The notes under the pieces were generated by a model. It saw only the letters and a list, made by a program, of their open reading frames with translations, searched no databases and was not told where the DNA came from. The position numbers and the translations under genes are program-made. Source: Amblyornis subalaris (lineage: Eukaryota > Chordata > Aves > Passeriformes > Ptilonorhynchidae). Taken from it: DNA of 64,000 nucleotides. The DNA lies in NCBI GenBank assembly GCA_018881555.1, contig JACAXG010000028.1:4297735-4361734 (forward strand), given 5' to 3'. Below are positions 24,165 through 36,600 of the stretch, piece after piece. Position 1 is the stretch's first letter. Every line of letters begins with the position of its first letter.

Positions 24165-24420
24165 AGCTGCTGCTCGGTGTGGCTGCGGTCAGAGGCGCTC
24201 CGGTGTCCGGTTCAGGGCAGGGCGCGGGCAGCGGGAGGCGATCCCGGTGCCGGAGTGCCTGGATGCGCCGCTCCGCTCTCCGGGAGCGCTGCGGCCGCGG
24301 GTGCCGGGCTGTGCCCGCCTGTTCCCGCATTTCTCGCTCCGCCGGGCAGCCGGCTGCTGGCTCTTCCTGGTCACTTCGGATCTGCTCGCAGGACGCTGAC
24401 GGATGTGTCCCTTTGTCTCT
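24165..24420. promoter_or_regulatory. Isolated CpG-rich patch
   Basis: A stretch of about 250 bases with dense CpG (GCGCGGGCAGCGGGAGGCG, GCGGCCGCGG, CTCCGCCGGGC) stands out in an otherwise GC-moderate, gene-poor interval. It may be an orphan CpG island, a distal enhancer or the start of a noncoding RNA. No coding exon or splice chain was found to decide. Confidence 0.4.
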
Positions 24421-27195
24421 GCTGCCAGCACGGCCCCGAACAGGTTTTACTGCAGCGTGTAGGAGTGTGTGGGGTGGGCAAACTGCTGTGTACAGCTGGT
24501 GCAACACTGCTTTTTATCTTTTTTTTTTTTATATGATCTTTCTCAGATTCATTGAGCTGCCAGTTGTGCTGATTAGCGTCGATCTACTCCAGGGGTTTAA
24601 ATACCTTGGTCTCACCCCTGCTTTCCCTGGAGCAAGTGACCCGTTTGTGCCTTGCTGGATCTCAGACTCCTGAACAATTCAACCACCACTTCATGTAATT
24701 TTAAATTTACAGTTTAAATGCTTTATTTATGAGGATAAATGTTGTCTACAGCTCTGAAATGTTGCAATCTCTTCCAAGTATTGCAGAAACCTTCAGTGTT
24801 GAATAAAGCCTACAGGTTCCCTTCAGAAGCTGACAGGTTGGGTTTTTTGTTGATTTTGTTGTTGTTGTTTCACATGACCCTCACTGAAAATACTGTCCTT
24901 GCTCCCTGTTTTCAGAAATGGGCCATTTAGCTGAGAAAACCATGTTGTTGTTTGATGCACTACTTCACTGGGAAGAAAATATGTTGAAAGAGCATGCAAT
25001 ATTAAAGGTATTTTGAATCAAACCCACTTCAGCTGGTTTCAGTGGAAGCTTTAGCCTGGTTTTCACAGGGCTCTTTGTCAGAACCTAAAGCACAAAATAC
25101 TCTGTCGGGTCAAAGTTAAGGTTACGAGACAGTAATGAAAACAGCATTTTTATCCTCAATTACACGGACAGGACAGGATTGCTGTGCGGCCACAGCTGTT
25201 TGTCTCAGGGCTGTGACAAGCCTGTGCTGATGTTGTCACTTAGCAACCGCTGCCATTTGTGTTTGAACTGCAGCTTTTCTGTTGTTGGCACGTAATGAGA
25301 GTTGTAATCACACAGTAAGTCCCATCAAGGGTGTTTGTTACTGAGAGTGATGGGTTTTAGGACTCACCTGTAAGGGCTAAATCAGAAGGATTTCCTGTGC
25401 AATGGCTAATGCAGCTTAATAAGGGTTTATTTGGGAGCTGATTTGGCTGGGCCAAGTCATGTTTCAAGATGTCCAGCCTGGATTCGCCATCTGCCAGACC
25501 TGGCTCTGCAGCTCCTTTGTGCTGGTCACAGCCCAGCCCAGGAGCTGATTTGAGGCCAAAGCTATGAGAGCAGAAATGAGAGACCAGTCTGGGCAAGCCT
25601 GGACGTCCCTGGGCACAGCAGTGCAAGATCCCTGCTCCCTTCTGCTGACCTAGCCTGAAAGTCCAGGGAATACGGGGTCAGTGGAGACCTGAAATGTGAG
25701 GACTGAGAGATAATGAAATGGGAGAACTGAATATTGAAGGTCTCTCTATCTCTTAAGGGTAATTCCCACCTATCTTGCATTGACAAGGAGGGAAGAGGGT
25801 CAGACCTAGGACAGTTCAAGCCCTAATACTCTGCAAGAGCTATTTAAGGTTGTGGTTTAACACTTGATCTGATCTAACCAAGCAATGTCTCTTAAAGGGG
25901 TGAGTGCACCCTCTGTCCTGGACAGTCGGTTCCTGCCCTGGCATGGAGGTTAACAGCCAGGCAACTGGGCAGTAACTTGGTTTGGATGGGGTTGTTTTGG
26001 AGGCAGAGGCGTGAAAGGCATCTTTGCAGCCCTGTTATATGTTCATTATTGTGTAAATAAACACTTTCAGCTGCTGTGCTCTGACCAGAGGCTGGGTATT
26101 GATACCATGGATGGAAACACTGTTTTGTTTAGTTTCATTTTTCTTTAACTGAAACCCTTGTGTAATTGCACCTGTAGCTCTGCAGGGACTCTTGAGGAGG
26201 GGTGCTCATCTCCCTTCCATGGGGGGTGAGTTAGGAGAGCACCCCTGATGTGTTTCCTTCCAGCTGCACATGAGCACACTGCTCCTTTGAATGCCATTTC
26301 CCTGTGTGCTGGCTCCAAGGTTAAAGGCAGGACCTGTCCTGCTTCTGGAGCAGCAGAGCTGACGCAGGCTGAGGTCTGGCCCTGCTGAAGTGGTGCTTTA
26401 TTTCTCAGCAGAGGACAAAACCCACTGCTCTGAGGGGAAGTGACACAGACCACAGAGCTGCTGCTACTGGTATATTTTTCCATTGTAAATTGCTGAGATC
26501 TTCTGCAGTGAAGCTGGTTGATGAGTTTCCTCTCTTCCACACTGGTTTTTAGCAGCCTTGATGAATATGTATTGAAAGGCAGAGCAAATTTTATTAGAGA
26601 TGGGCAAAAGAAATTGCAAAGATGTGCACAAATAGATCTGTAATCACAGATCACGTATATCTAAGCTGAAGCAACAGCCCTAGACATTTATGGTCCATTT
26701 TTGACTAAGTTGTGCAATTAGTATAATTAGGCAAAGGATATTCTTTGTATTGTAAATGTCTAGTGTATTAAACCAGAAAATTAACAGCCATTCTTTTGGC
26801 AGCTTTCACAAAGCCATTGCTACTGTAGGGCCGAGCCAAAGATGCTTATTCTCTCTTGTGTCTGAGTCTGAGCAGCCAAAGCTCCTTTCTTCAGAGCTTT
26901 GTTGAGATGTGTTGAAAGCAATTCCAGGAATTTCCTACCTGTGTACAGATCAGACAACACAACATCACTCCTGTGCAGATAAAGAGCTGAAATGAGCTTT
27001 GAAATTTTCCCCTTTCACAGCACCAGCCACCAGAGATACAAGTTTTTTTAAGCTGTGATGTTCTGTGCTCATACCACTTGTATTGTTACTGCCTGCTACT
27101 CACAGCACTCTTAAAAGCAAAGGGCAGTCCTGAGCTTTGTTGCCTCTTGCATTGAGGCCCATGTCTGGCCACAGCCTCTGCCAGAATCAGCTGGA

Positions 27196-27212
27196 TGTGT
27201 GTGTGTGTGTGT
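27196..27212. repeat. TG dinucleotide microsatellite
   Basis: Eight TG units in the intergenic interval between AMZ1 and BRAT1. Confidence 0.9.
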
Positions 27213-29749
27213 TGGAAAAACTCTCAGCCGTGCCTGCCTCCTGCAGGAACCAAACACAGCTACAGCTCTGATGGGGTGAATGCAGCACTTTCCACACAAA
27301 TCCATCCCAAAATGTCCATAACAGCAGGCCAGACAGTCCCCCTCCTTCGCTGTGCTGTGTGACAGCAGGGAGCTGGTGGTAGTTTCTGGAGGGATGACTG
27401 TCGTTGTGCTGTGAAGGGGTGAAGCAGCACTGGCACTTGTTGAAGTGAAGGCTCAGGATGCATCTGGGGACAACCAGAGCTGCTCAGGACCATCCCCTTG
27501 GGAGCCAAGCCTTTCCCCAAGGTGCACCATGACCACAGCTCCTTGGCAAGACTTATTACGTGGTGTAATTCCTAACCCAGCAGGAAGCTCTGTGGCTGGG
27601 ATAAGGATCTTGTGGAGGAGCAAAAAAAGCCTTAGTAGGTAAGAAGTGAGTTTAAAACAAGTTGGCAGCATAAGCAAGTGGGATAGGGTTTGTGTGAGTC
27701 CTCAAGTGTGCAAAGATGGGCATCCTAGAGAGGGTATCCCAGCATGAGGGATGATCCACGTTAGTAGCTGTTGGTGTGTGCTCATAAACTAAATTTCCAG
27801 CTCAAAAATCCCACCCCATTGTTTTCTGTAGAAAGAATTGTGGAGTTTTTAGTTTGCTTTCATCTCCCTTAATCTCTCTGGTCCCTGGCACTTGTTCCAC
27901 ACACTGCTCAGATGTTCATGACCCTTCCTGTTTCTCCCAGTTATCAGGTGCAGGGTGGCAGTGCCAGCACCTCGCTGTTAGTGGGACTCCACCGTCACTG
28001 GAGCAGCAGAGAAAACAAAAGGCAATGCAGGGAGCTCAGACTGGAGAGAAATACAGCACTATCACAGAGTTGCTGGAGGTGGAGACCTGTTTGTAGTGAA
28101 AGATGAAACAACTCCCCTTCTATAGCTAAGGAGCCCTCCCAGTTTGCTGTACATTTGGGTTTTAGTGTACAAGGATCCTGTGTATAAGCACGACTTTGGA
28201 CTGCAATTAGGCAAATGCTACAAACTTAATGTCAACCTCACCCCAGCTGATTAAAAAAGGAAAAAAAGTTCCATGAAAAAATTAATAGGCCTGGGAGTCG
28301 AGAGACCTCAGTAATAAGCAGTTTCCCTTCTGTAATAACTCACTTTTTCAATTTGCTGCTATCTGAGTAACTCCTTGGAGTCTCCTAAACTGCACAGCCC
28401 TGAAATGACAAGAATTCCAGTGCTGAAGGGGAGGAAGGTGTTTACCCAGCAACCTGCTGTCTCCTCTCCCGGAGCATAGCTGACCTATTGTCAACACTGA
28501 GTGCTGGTTTTGGAACTGTAGTCCCTTCACTAGACAGGACTGCCAGAACTCCACGAACACTCCACACTTCTTTACCAGCACATCCCTTCTCTCTCACTAA
28601 CCCTTTCCATTTCTGAGGTGAACACAGGGCAGGAAAAGGCCTGAATTTTAATATCTGTCTTTTGCCGGGTGTGGACCCTGCTCAGGTAGAATTGTGTGTC
28701 AGAAGCAGAGCTATTCTCTCCTAATAACAGCTGCTGGTACAACACCCAAGGGCTCTGTCACACATAAAGCACAGAGCAATAGGTAAGTGTGCTGCCTTCT
28801 TCAAAGGCACAGAGTAAACCTTCAGCCTCAGCAGCAAGAGATCCAAACCCCATCTCACCCCCTTGTACTGCTGCAGGGAAGAGACTGTAGAAGTCCTTTC
28901 ACTGCATTAGATGCTACAGCCTGCTTTAGCCTGAATTCAGGGCTGTGTTCCTCCTTCTCCACAGGCTGCAGGAGGATGAAGGATGCTCAGTAGCACCTCG
29001 GGGCTGGGTAAGAAGACAGCATGGTCTAATCTGCTGGTAAAGGTACTGTTTGGTTTGGTTTTTTCCTAGGTTGCAGAAAGCTTCTTAGCACGTGGCAGAT
29101 ACTGGAGTAAGTTGCAAACTACAGTCTTCTCTGAGTTTTTAAAAAACTGGCAATATTTTCTCAGAAAGTCATGTTGCCATTCACACTATGGATGCTGTTT
29201 TCTAATTGTTACCAAAGTTAATCAGAGATCACATTTATCTTGAAAAAGCTGTAGGTGTCAGTTTCTCTCAGAAGTTAGAAACTTTCTGAGTACTTCAGGA
29301 ACGGAAAATAGGAGCACTTGGAAAAAAATCAGCAAAATGGACTTGTTTCTGGCTTCAATTAAAACCAAAGTCAGCATGTTAGTGTCACTGCTGAGATCAA
29401 ACAAGTCTGTGATCTATAGAACAAAATTTGTAATGCTAAGGATGATCAGCTTTTGACTCTTTAAATGCCACCTTCTGCTCTAGACCTCAAAATACAAAAG
29501 GGAAGCTGAGAACTCTGTTTCTAGAATAAAATACAGAAAGGTCAAAACAAGTGTCCTTTAAAACCAGTCTCCATCAGTTTTTGCTACTCTGGCTCTAAAA
29601 GCTTGCAACAACTTGTTTTCAGTCACTCTTTTGTTTTTTTAAAATGCTTCCTTATGTAGGCATGGTCTGGTGCTTTCTTAAAAGACAATAACTTAAAAAA
29701 AAGAATAAATGCAATTCTTAATGTTTTTACTTTGAAAAAGAAACAACAG

Positions 29750-29755
29750 TTTATT
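29750..29755 (-). terminator. BRAT1: BRAT1 poly(A) signal
   Basis: TTTATT on the plus strand reads AATAAA on the minus strand, about 135 bases past the BRAT1 stop. It gives a short 3' UTR and marks the end of the gene. Confidence 0.75.
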
Positions 29756-29890
29756 GGAAACTACACTTTTTAACAAAAAAAATCATCAGTATTAAAGCAA
29801 AGATTTTCTAACCCATTGAAGAGCTAACAAAACCACCCTTCTCCTCCAGAAGAAAACTGCTTAAGCACTGCTCCCTCAGAGCAGATGTGT

Positions 29891-30616
29891 TCAGTAACAG
29901 TCAACTTCATTATCCTCTATGGTCCCCACAGTAGCAAGGATGTCCTGTAAGAGGGACTGAGGGCTTTCCTCCACATGGTCACTACTTTTATTTAGCTCAT
30001 CATGTAGCTCCAATAAGTCTATTGCACCCAAAGCTAACATCATGCTCTCTGGATCTTGGAAATCCACCCCATCCTCACCATCTGTGGGGAAGCTCTGGGC
30101 CAGAGAACCTTGCCTTAGTGTCCTCTGTAACCAGGCAATGCCACGTCCTGCAGGTGAATCTTCAATCTCTTGTGGATTCTCCAAAGTACTCATGGGGTAG
30201 AAATGACCTCTTAAGCCAATGAGCACATCACAGGCTCTCTGCCCCACGGGTTTGTCACAGTCACACAAAGAGCGAAACAAAAACCCAAACAGTTTTGCTC
30301 GGCAAAACACCTGCAGCAGCTCGTTCTGAGGGGTGGAACTGCTGACTGCAGAGGACACAGGAGCACAGGGACACTGGGAAAGCTGGGAAATGGTCTGACT
30401 ACAGAAAACTTCAACCAGTTCCAAACCACCAAGTCTGACTTCCCAGTCTAAGTCATGCTCCACAGTCTGGATAACTCTAGAGACAAACTGCTCTGTATCT
30501 TCCAGCTGACCTGTGCAGCCTTCTCTCAGCCACTTGGTGAAGATGCTGATCACAGCCCTCCTAGGAAAGCCCTCCGAGTCTGTTGACAAGATTTCCTGAA
30601 GCTTTGCTACCATGTT
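29891..30616 (-). CDS. BRAT1: BRAT1 terminal exon with C-terminal Cys-Tyr
   Basis: The acceptor GCATCTAG precedes AAC-ATG; the exon encodes residues 597-837 and the stop. It begins [20 protein letters not shown] and ends EDNEVDCY. The last two residues, Cys836-Tyr837, match the human C-terminus. That C-terminal peptide is known to reach into the INTS11 active site in the BRAT1-INTS9-INTS11 complex. The region before it ([20 protein letters not shown]) is also strongly conserved. Confidence 0.96.
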   Translation of the reverse strand, partial: NMVAKLQEILSTDSEGFPRRAVISIFTKWLREGCTGQLEDTEQFVSRVIQTVEHDLDWEVRLGGLELVEVFCSQTISQLSQCPCAPVSSAVSSSTPQNELLQVFCRAKLFGFLFRSLCDCDKPVGQRACDVLIGLRGHFYPMSTLENPQEIEDSPAGRGIAWLQRTLRQGSLAQSFPTDGEDGVDFQDPESMMLALGAIDLLELHDELNKSSDHVEESPQSLLQDILATVGTIEDNEVDCY

Positions 30617-33600
30617 CTAGATGCAGAAAGACAAAAGAGAAAGCACAGTGAGGGGAGGAACACACAAAGAAAGAACAGCAGTAAAAAACCTTGTCTTGTC
30701 ATTACTGATCGTGAAATCTGCCTGCATGAGCACATAACTTATGAAGAAAGTTATAAGCAGTAGAGTAGTAAACTGATGTGTAGTTCTGCTTGTGCAGAAG
30801 AAGTTCTCATACCTCTTTATTGTATTGATTCCCTGTGGCAGGTGACTCTGGAGCAAAGTAAGTAATGAAGGCCAGGTGTCCCACAGCAGTCACAGCACTC
30901 GCTCGCACGTAGCTCTCTGGGTCCTCCAGCAGGTTTTCTGTAAGCCTCAGCACCTCTGAGGACAGGAGAGACTGCCTGAACTGCTCCTGGTCTGTAAACA
31001 AGACAGCAATCCAAAGAAGTGGGACTTTCTGCCCTCCAAGCATGAAGCTGTTTCCAATGCAAACAGTCCTTTGCGTCATACAAGGATGGCCACTGCCTGC
31101 GGGGACAGCTGCCAGGGAGATGAGGGATGAGGCAGCTGCTCACCAGAGCACAGATGCTCTGTGTCAGGCTTCCCCCTTCCTAGCAGCTTGGTGACTTTTA
31201 GTCAAGCCCTGATATACACTGGAACTTGGAAAATTGCATTTAGAGTTGTTTTAGCAGCAAGAAAAAACTTTCTGCGGGCAAGCGGGGACATGGTTTCAGC
31301 CTTGTCAAATTTATGCCTTTGCTTAGAGGAGGAAAAAATAGTCTTCCTTTCCTGTTGTCAGGCACATGGCAGAGAAAACAAAAGCAACTGCAGCACTGAG
31401 AGGGGCTGCAGGGTAAAGTGTTAATGCAGCTGAGTATGCTGGATACTTCCTTTGTGACCTGGGGACAACAGCAGTCAACAACATCCCCCTCCCTTCCAAC
31501 ATCGCAGATCTACCACAGAAAAATTAACATTGCCTCAGTGCTACCTGCTGCAAAGCCTAAGCTTTGCCTGAGTAAAGTGGAAAATCAGTAATTAATCCCA
31601 AGCATGCAAAGCAGGTCTAGGCTTTTAGCCTCCTAAAGCCCAGCCCCCAGCCTGCTGAGAGAAACCAGACTCCACTGCAGAGCAAACTGAAAACCAGAAA
31701 GTATTATCTGCCATTAAGCACTGTCACCTGCCTTGACAGACGTCTCAACACCCTTCAGTTGAGCTTACCAACACTGCCATTAAGGCAGGCACAGCAATCT
31801 CAGCTCAACAGAAAAAGCAAGTTAAGTTTATTAATACTTTTGCCAGATTTTGATCGTGATCTAAGAGTAAAAATCTTGACGCTTCTTTCTTTTTTTAGCC
31901 CTTCAGTTACAGGTCAGAAGATGTTTCACCAGCCTGACTGACTTTCACAGCATTAAAAGAAATACTCCTCCAATCTGAACTGTTAAATCTTTGCACCTAC
32001 CTCTCAAGCATTTAACCATGGCAGTGAGGAACTCCAGGGAAGAATCTCTCACTTCCCAGCAAGGACTGCACAAACGCTTCTGCAGCACCAGGAACACATC
32101 TGTAAAAGGCAAGTGACAAACCTGAATGGACATGAAGGGCAACAAGCCTTACTGAAGCACTCACTGTACAACCTCTACATCATTTCATCTCATACAATCC
32201 CTTTTGCTGCTGATGTGTGCTACTACCAGAGTTCTTCAAAGCACTATTTGGGCAGCTAAACTTAAATTCAAGATAATTGTGAACAAGTGAATCCAGTGCT
32301 TTGAGCAGGAAACGTAGGCAAGAGTAGATTTCATATGTGCCACTAGCTGCTGTTTGTCCCAGCCTGAACAGCTTTGTTACCTTCCAAAATCTTCTGAGTT
32401 TGTTGCCACTGACTGTTGGAGCAGGACAGTTCCTGCAAGTGCACCAACCACTTGGATGTAGCTTGAAAGGTTTTCTTTAGAACCTGAAGCAATGTAAAGC
32501 AGATTTACTTTACTACAGGAGGAGGCAGTGTTGCCTTTATGCCTTTAAAGGTAAAATTCATTTTAGCCTCAAACTTACAGAGAAATTCTGAGAGCAAACA
32601 ACTACATATGCCTCCTCACTAAGAAGCCAGCCACAAATAAATGGTGCTTAAATATAATTTCTAACAAACACCTAGAAAATCCCTGTGTTCAGCTTAGTGT
32701 TATGAAGTTCTAGTATCTGCAGCTTTGGATTTGCAGTTGCTATCAGTCATTCTAACAAAACAAAGCAAAAAACCAAACCCCCTTAATAAAAAGAATTCAA
32801 TACTTCATGGCCATGTCAAGTTAACTATGTCAGTGCTACTCTTAGACACAATGGCTCCTGTCTTCTCAAGGACACTCAATGTATTGGTCAGTTACTTGCT
32901 CATCAGAATTTTAGCTATTTCCTGCAAGCCACCCAGGACCAAGACAAGTCTCCTACATATTCTAACACAAAGTGTGCTAAAAACAACTGTGGTCAGACAA
33001 TTTCTCAGAATTACATCCCACTGGGGCAAGTTAATAGACTTGGATCTTTTCCTAATTCTATACTCACAGTAGGGCTGGTGTTTGGACTCTGCAGATATGC
33101 CAGAAGGACATCAAATAGACTTCCTATGAGTGTGTCACAGCCTGAAACAGAGAAAATGAATCTAAAGGACCGATACTGAGAGAAGGAGCAGCCAAATCCC
33201 TGCTGAAATACAGAAGGACATGGGATTGTAAAACTGTTTTGGACAAGAAAGCAAAGATTAACTCACCTTTTTTCTCTGCGAGTGCTGCGAGGACATCAAG
33301 AGCTGACTTTTGCACTCTGAAGCAATTGATCAAGTTCCTGCTTATTGTGCTTCCCAGAGGAGAAGTTGGACTCAGGAAGCCATTGCAGAATTGTAATATT
33401 GTCATGAGAGAGCGCAGCAAAGACATACAGGGTAAGTCCACTCTTAGATGTTTCTAATGGGTGAGAAAGGAAAAAAGAGAACAGAGTTTCCAGCAACAGT
33501 CTCAAGTACAGAGCAGTTTTTGGTCAGCAGGCAGCAAAAATTGCAATTTCTAGTGGGTTCTTAAGGTATCACAATGTTAATAACTGCAAATAAATTATCT

Positions 33601-36600
33601 TCATCTCTTCCAAGAACTATTGCACAAATGGAAGGAAATTCTTCTCACTGCTTGGGAAAGCAATTCAATTTGTGTTTTTTCACTGGATCAATAATTGCAG
33701 TACAACTAAGGTATGGTAATAAAGCTCATCAAGACAGATTTAAAACTGAAGTGCAGACCCTCTTTACGAACCTCAGTATTCTTCTGTTTTCATATTTAGA
33801 ACCTACTGTGCTAAATTTTTATAAACTATGAAAGCCCTCACTGCCAACTCCCCTCCATGTTCTGTTATGCTCTACTGTAAAAGTTTGCAGCCACTCTTAA
33901 CGCTTCCTTTCAAGGACCAGTTTGATTCCCAGGCTTTTTTCCCTCTCTGAATGTTACCAGAGACAGCAGCTTCTCCAGGTGAGCCAGGGTCTGACACAGG
34001 AGACCAGCACAAGATGTCTTGGAGGACAGAAGACTTTCAACAGTGACAGGATCACTAACAGACTCATCCAGCAAACCTAGAGGACCAAAGAAGGGAAAAG
34101 CTCAGGTTGCTAATGAATAGAAAAGATTGTGATTTTTAAAGTTAACCGAGATATTCAGGTGATGTAGAATGAATATTCCTTCAAATGCAACTGGCTGCAA
34201 ATGCAACTGCACTTTACCACAAACACTGCTACTGTCCTTGACTTCTCCTACTCCTTCTCCTCCAGTTTTGTCTGCACCAGACACTGGCAAGCAGACTGGC
34301 CTCTAACTTTTCTGTCACAACTGTACCTGCATATTCCAGAGGCTGGGAGGCTGCTCTCAAAATACAGTCCATTGGCTGAAGTAGAACAGTCAGTGCCTGA
34401 ATCCTCACATCTGGTGGGCTTCAAGGAGGAAACAGCAGTTACCAAAACAAGAACACTTCAATTCCTTCCCAAACACCTGCCCCCAAATGCTGAGCAGGAT
34501 GATTTTCATGCAGGCTTTTAAACAAGCCAGCAATGACAGAGCAACAAACGCAGTATCACAATTTGAGCCTTCTTCCAAGCATTCCTTGCTAACTGAAACC
34601 AGAGGAGAAATGGCTCTGGAATTTGGAAGCAGCTTTATCAAGCTATGCAAATAGAGAGTGGGATCCTGTGTAAGGAGGCTGAGAGAGAGGCATATCTTGT
34701 CAACAAAACAAGACTTCTATCTTAAAGCAAGAGTGTTACTTAGCCTGTAAATCAGTATCTGTATGTGCTGTATTCATCTGATGGTTTCCTGATGCTTTTC
34801 ACTGCCTCAAGGGGAATTATGGAACAGATGCAGGCAGATTTCTGAGAGGTGCACAAGACACAAATCTTAGCTTGCAACAAGGTAGATTCCAACTGGAGAT
34901 ACAGAAGATACTCTTCATGTGAAATGAAAGTGCTTAAGCACTGGAACAAGTTGTCCAGAGAAGCTGTGGAATCCTCATCCATGGGAATATTTGGAACCTG
35001 GTAAAGGCCTCAAGCAACCTGACCTATCTTTGAAGTTAACCCTGCACTGAGCAAGAGATTGAACTAGGTCACTTCTACAGGTTCTTTCTGAGTTATTCTA
35101 CAACTGTTGACAGAGTCTCCAGATGCACAATTGTACTAGACAGAGTGAAAGCTCTTACACTAGTCAGGGTTTTTGTGAAAGAGCAAACAGAACAGAGACT
35201 ACTGGATTTGACAAGCAGTCATGTTCATATTAGTCAACCTTGGCAGTACATTTACAGGAATTTGTTATTTCTTCCTGAAATTGGCCTGGCTGTAGGTAAG
35301 ATACAAGTGTCTACACATAAACATTATATTGGCTCCTTTAATTTCTCTCTCTTTGAAACTGTATTACTCTTAAAATCAGTGTCTGAAGCTTGTTAGCTAC
35401 TGGCATGGTTCTTGCCAATCAGTCTCACACATTGAAGAGTGTAACAGAAAATGCAGTGAGGAAAAAAACAGTTCTTGAAAGATACCAGAGATCTTTGCAC
35501 AAAAACACCTGCATAGTGCAAAAAATTTCATTGCATTAACTCCTACCATTTGCAGAGCTTCAGAAGTCCCACTGCCAGAGGACCTGCTTGTGCTGGGGTT
35601 AAGTGTTCCAGAGCAGAAGTTACTAATGCCCAAAAGCTGCCTTCAGTGCCACAAAACACGGGGGACCTGAGAAGGAAGAAGTGTAAGTGATATATCCTAT
35701 TACATGGTGGAAAACAGATCTATCTCAGCAGGGGATCCAAGGTGCCACAAGATCTTTACCGTGCCACGTTAAGCAGAAGATTTGCCAGCATGGGCTGTGC
35801 TTGAACAGTGTCTTGCAGCAGAAAGGATTCTATTTGCTTTGCTATGTCTGACCAAAGGACTTCAGTCCATGCAGCATAACAACTGCCAAAACAACTGCCA
35901 AACAAACTGGTCAACAGCTTCAGCGACTGCTCGATGTGAGAGGTAGAGCTGGACTGAAGTGACTCCTCTATGTGCTTTATAATCATCTGGGCATACACTG
36001 GCCAGTCACAGTCCTTTGTACTGAGAGGTTTAGACATTTCAGACTCCAGAGAGAAGGTGAGGATGTGCACCAGGAGCTGACTGGCAGCTGAAGCCACAAA
36101 CAGGCTGGGATCTCCTTGCAGAGCGAAGATCACATCCATGCCTCCTGTGGGAAAACAAAACAAGTCACTGGAGAAAAAACAACCATTTATGACTCTAATT
36201 TAGGTACCACACAGCTTTAAATGGTGGTGGTGGGGTTTCTCATACTTTATTTTGTAGTCTCTACTCAAAATCAGCCAGTCCTTAACAACAAGCAAACAAA
36301 AGGAGAAAATAAAATTGTTTTCAGATCCTCAGGGGTTTAATAACTCAGGATCAGACTTCAACATAACATCAGTAATATCAGGAGAGTTGACAGCACACTC
36401 ACCGTCTATTTATGGAAGGAGCCTGTACCATCTCTGGGCACAACCAGTAGGAAAAACATGAACAGCAGTATCAGTACCACTTTTCCATCACATGGACAGC
36501 AGCACGTGCTGCACTTTAATACCAATCCAGTATTTTAGGGCGCTCTGTACAGGGGACCTAAAGTTAGTGTTAACAGCAGAATTTACATACCTGCACAGCA

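Larger units (their letters stand above)
17001..29745. other. Gene-poor interval between the AMZ1 promoter and the BRAT1 3' end
   Basis: About 12.7 kb in which I recognise no protein-coding exon, RNA gene or clear transposon. The longest open frame (minus strand, 19583-20218, 211 codons) has an unconvincing composition and no family resemblance. Items of note are a homeodomain-type TAATTA cluster at 17774-17827, a small CpG-rich patch at about 24.17-24.42 kb and a TG microsatellite at 27196. Regulatory elements or a lncRNA may be present but cannot be shown from one sequence. Confidence 0.55.
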
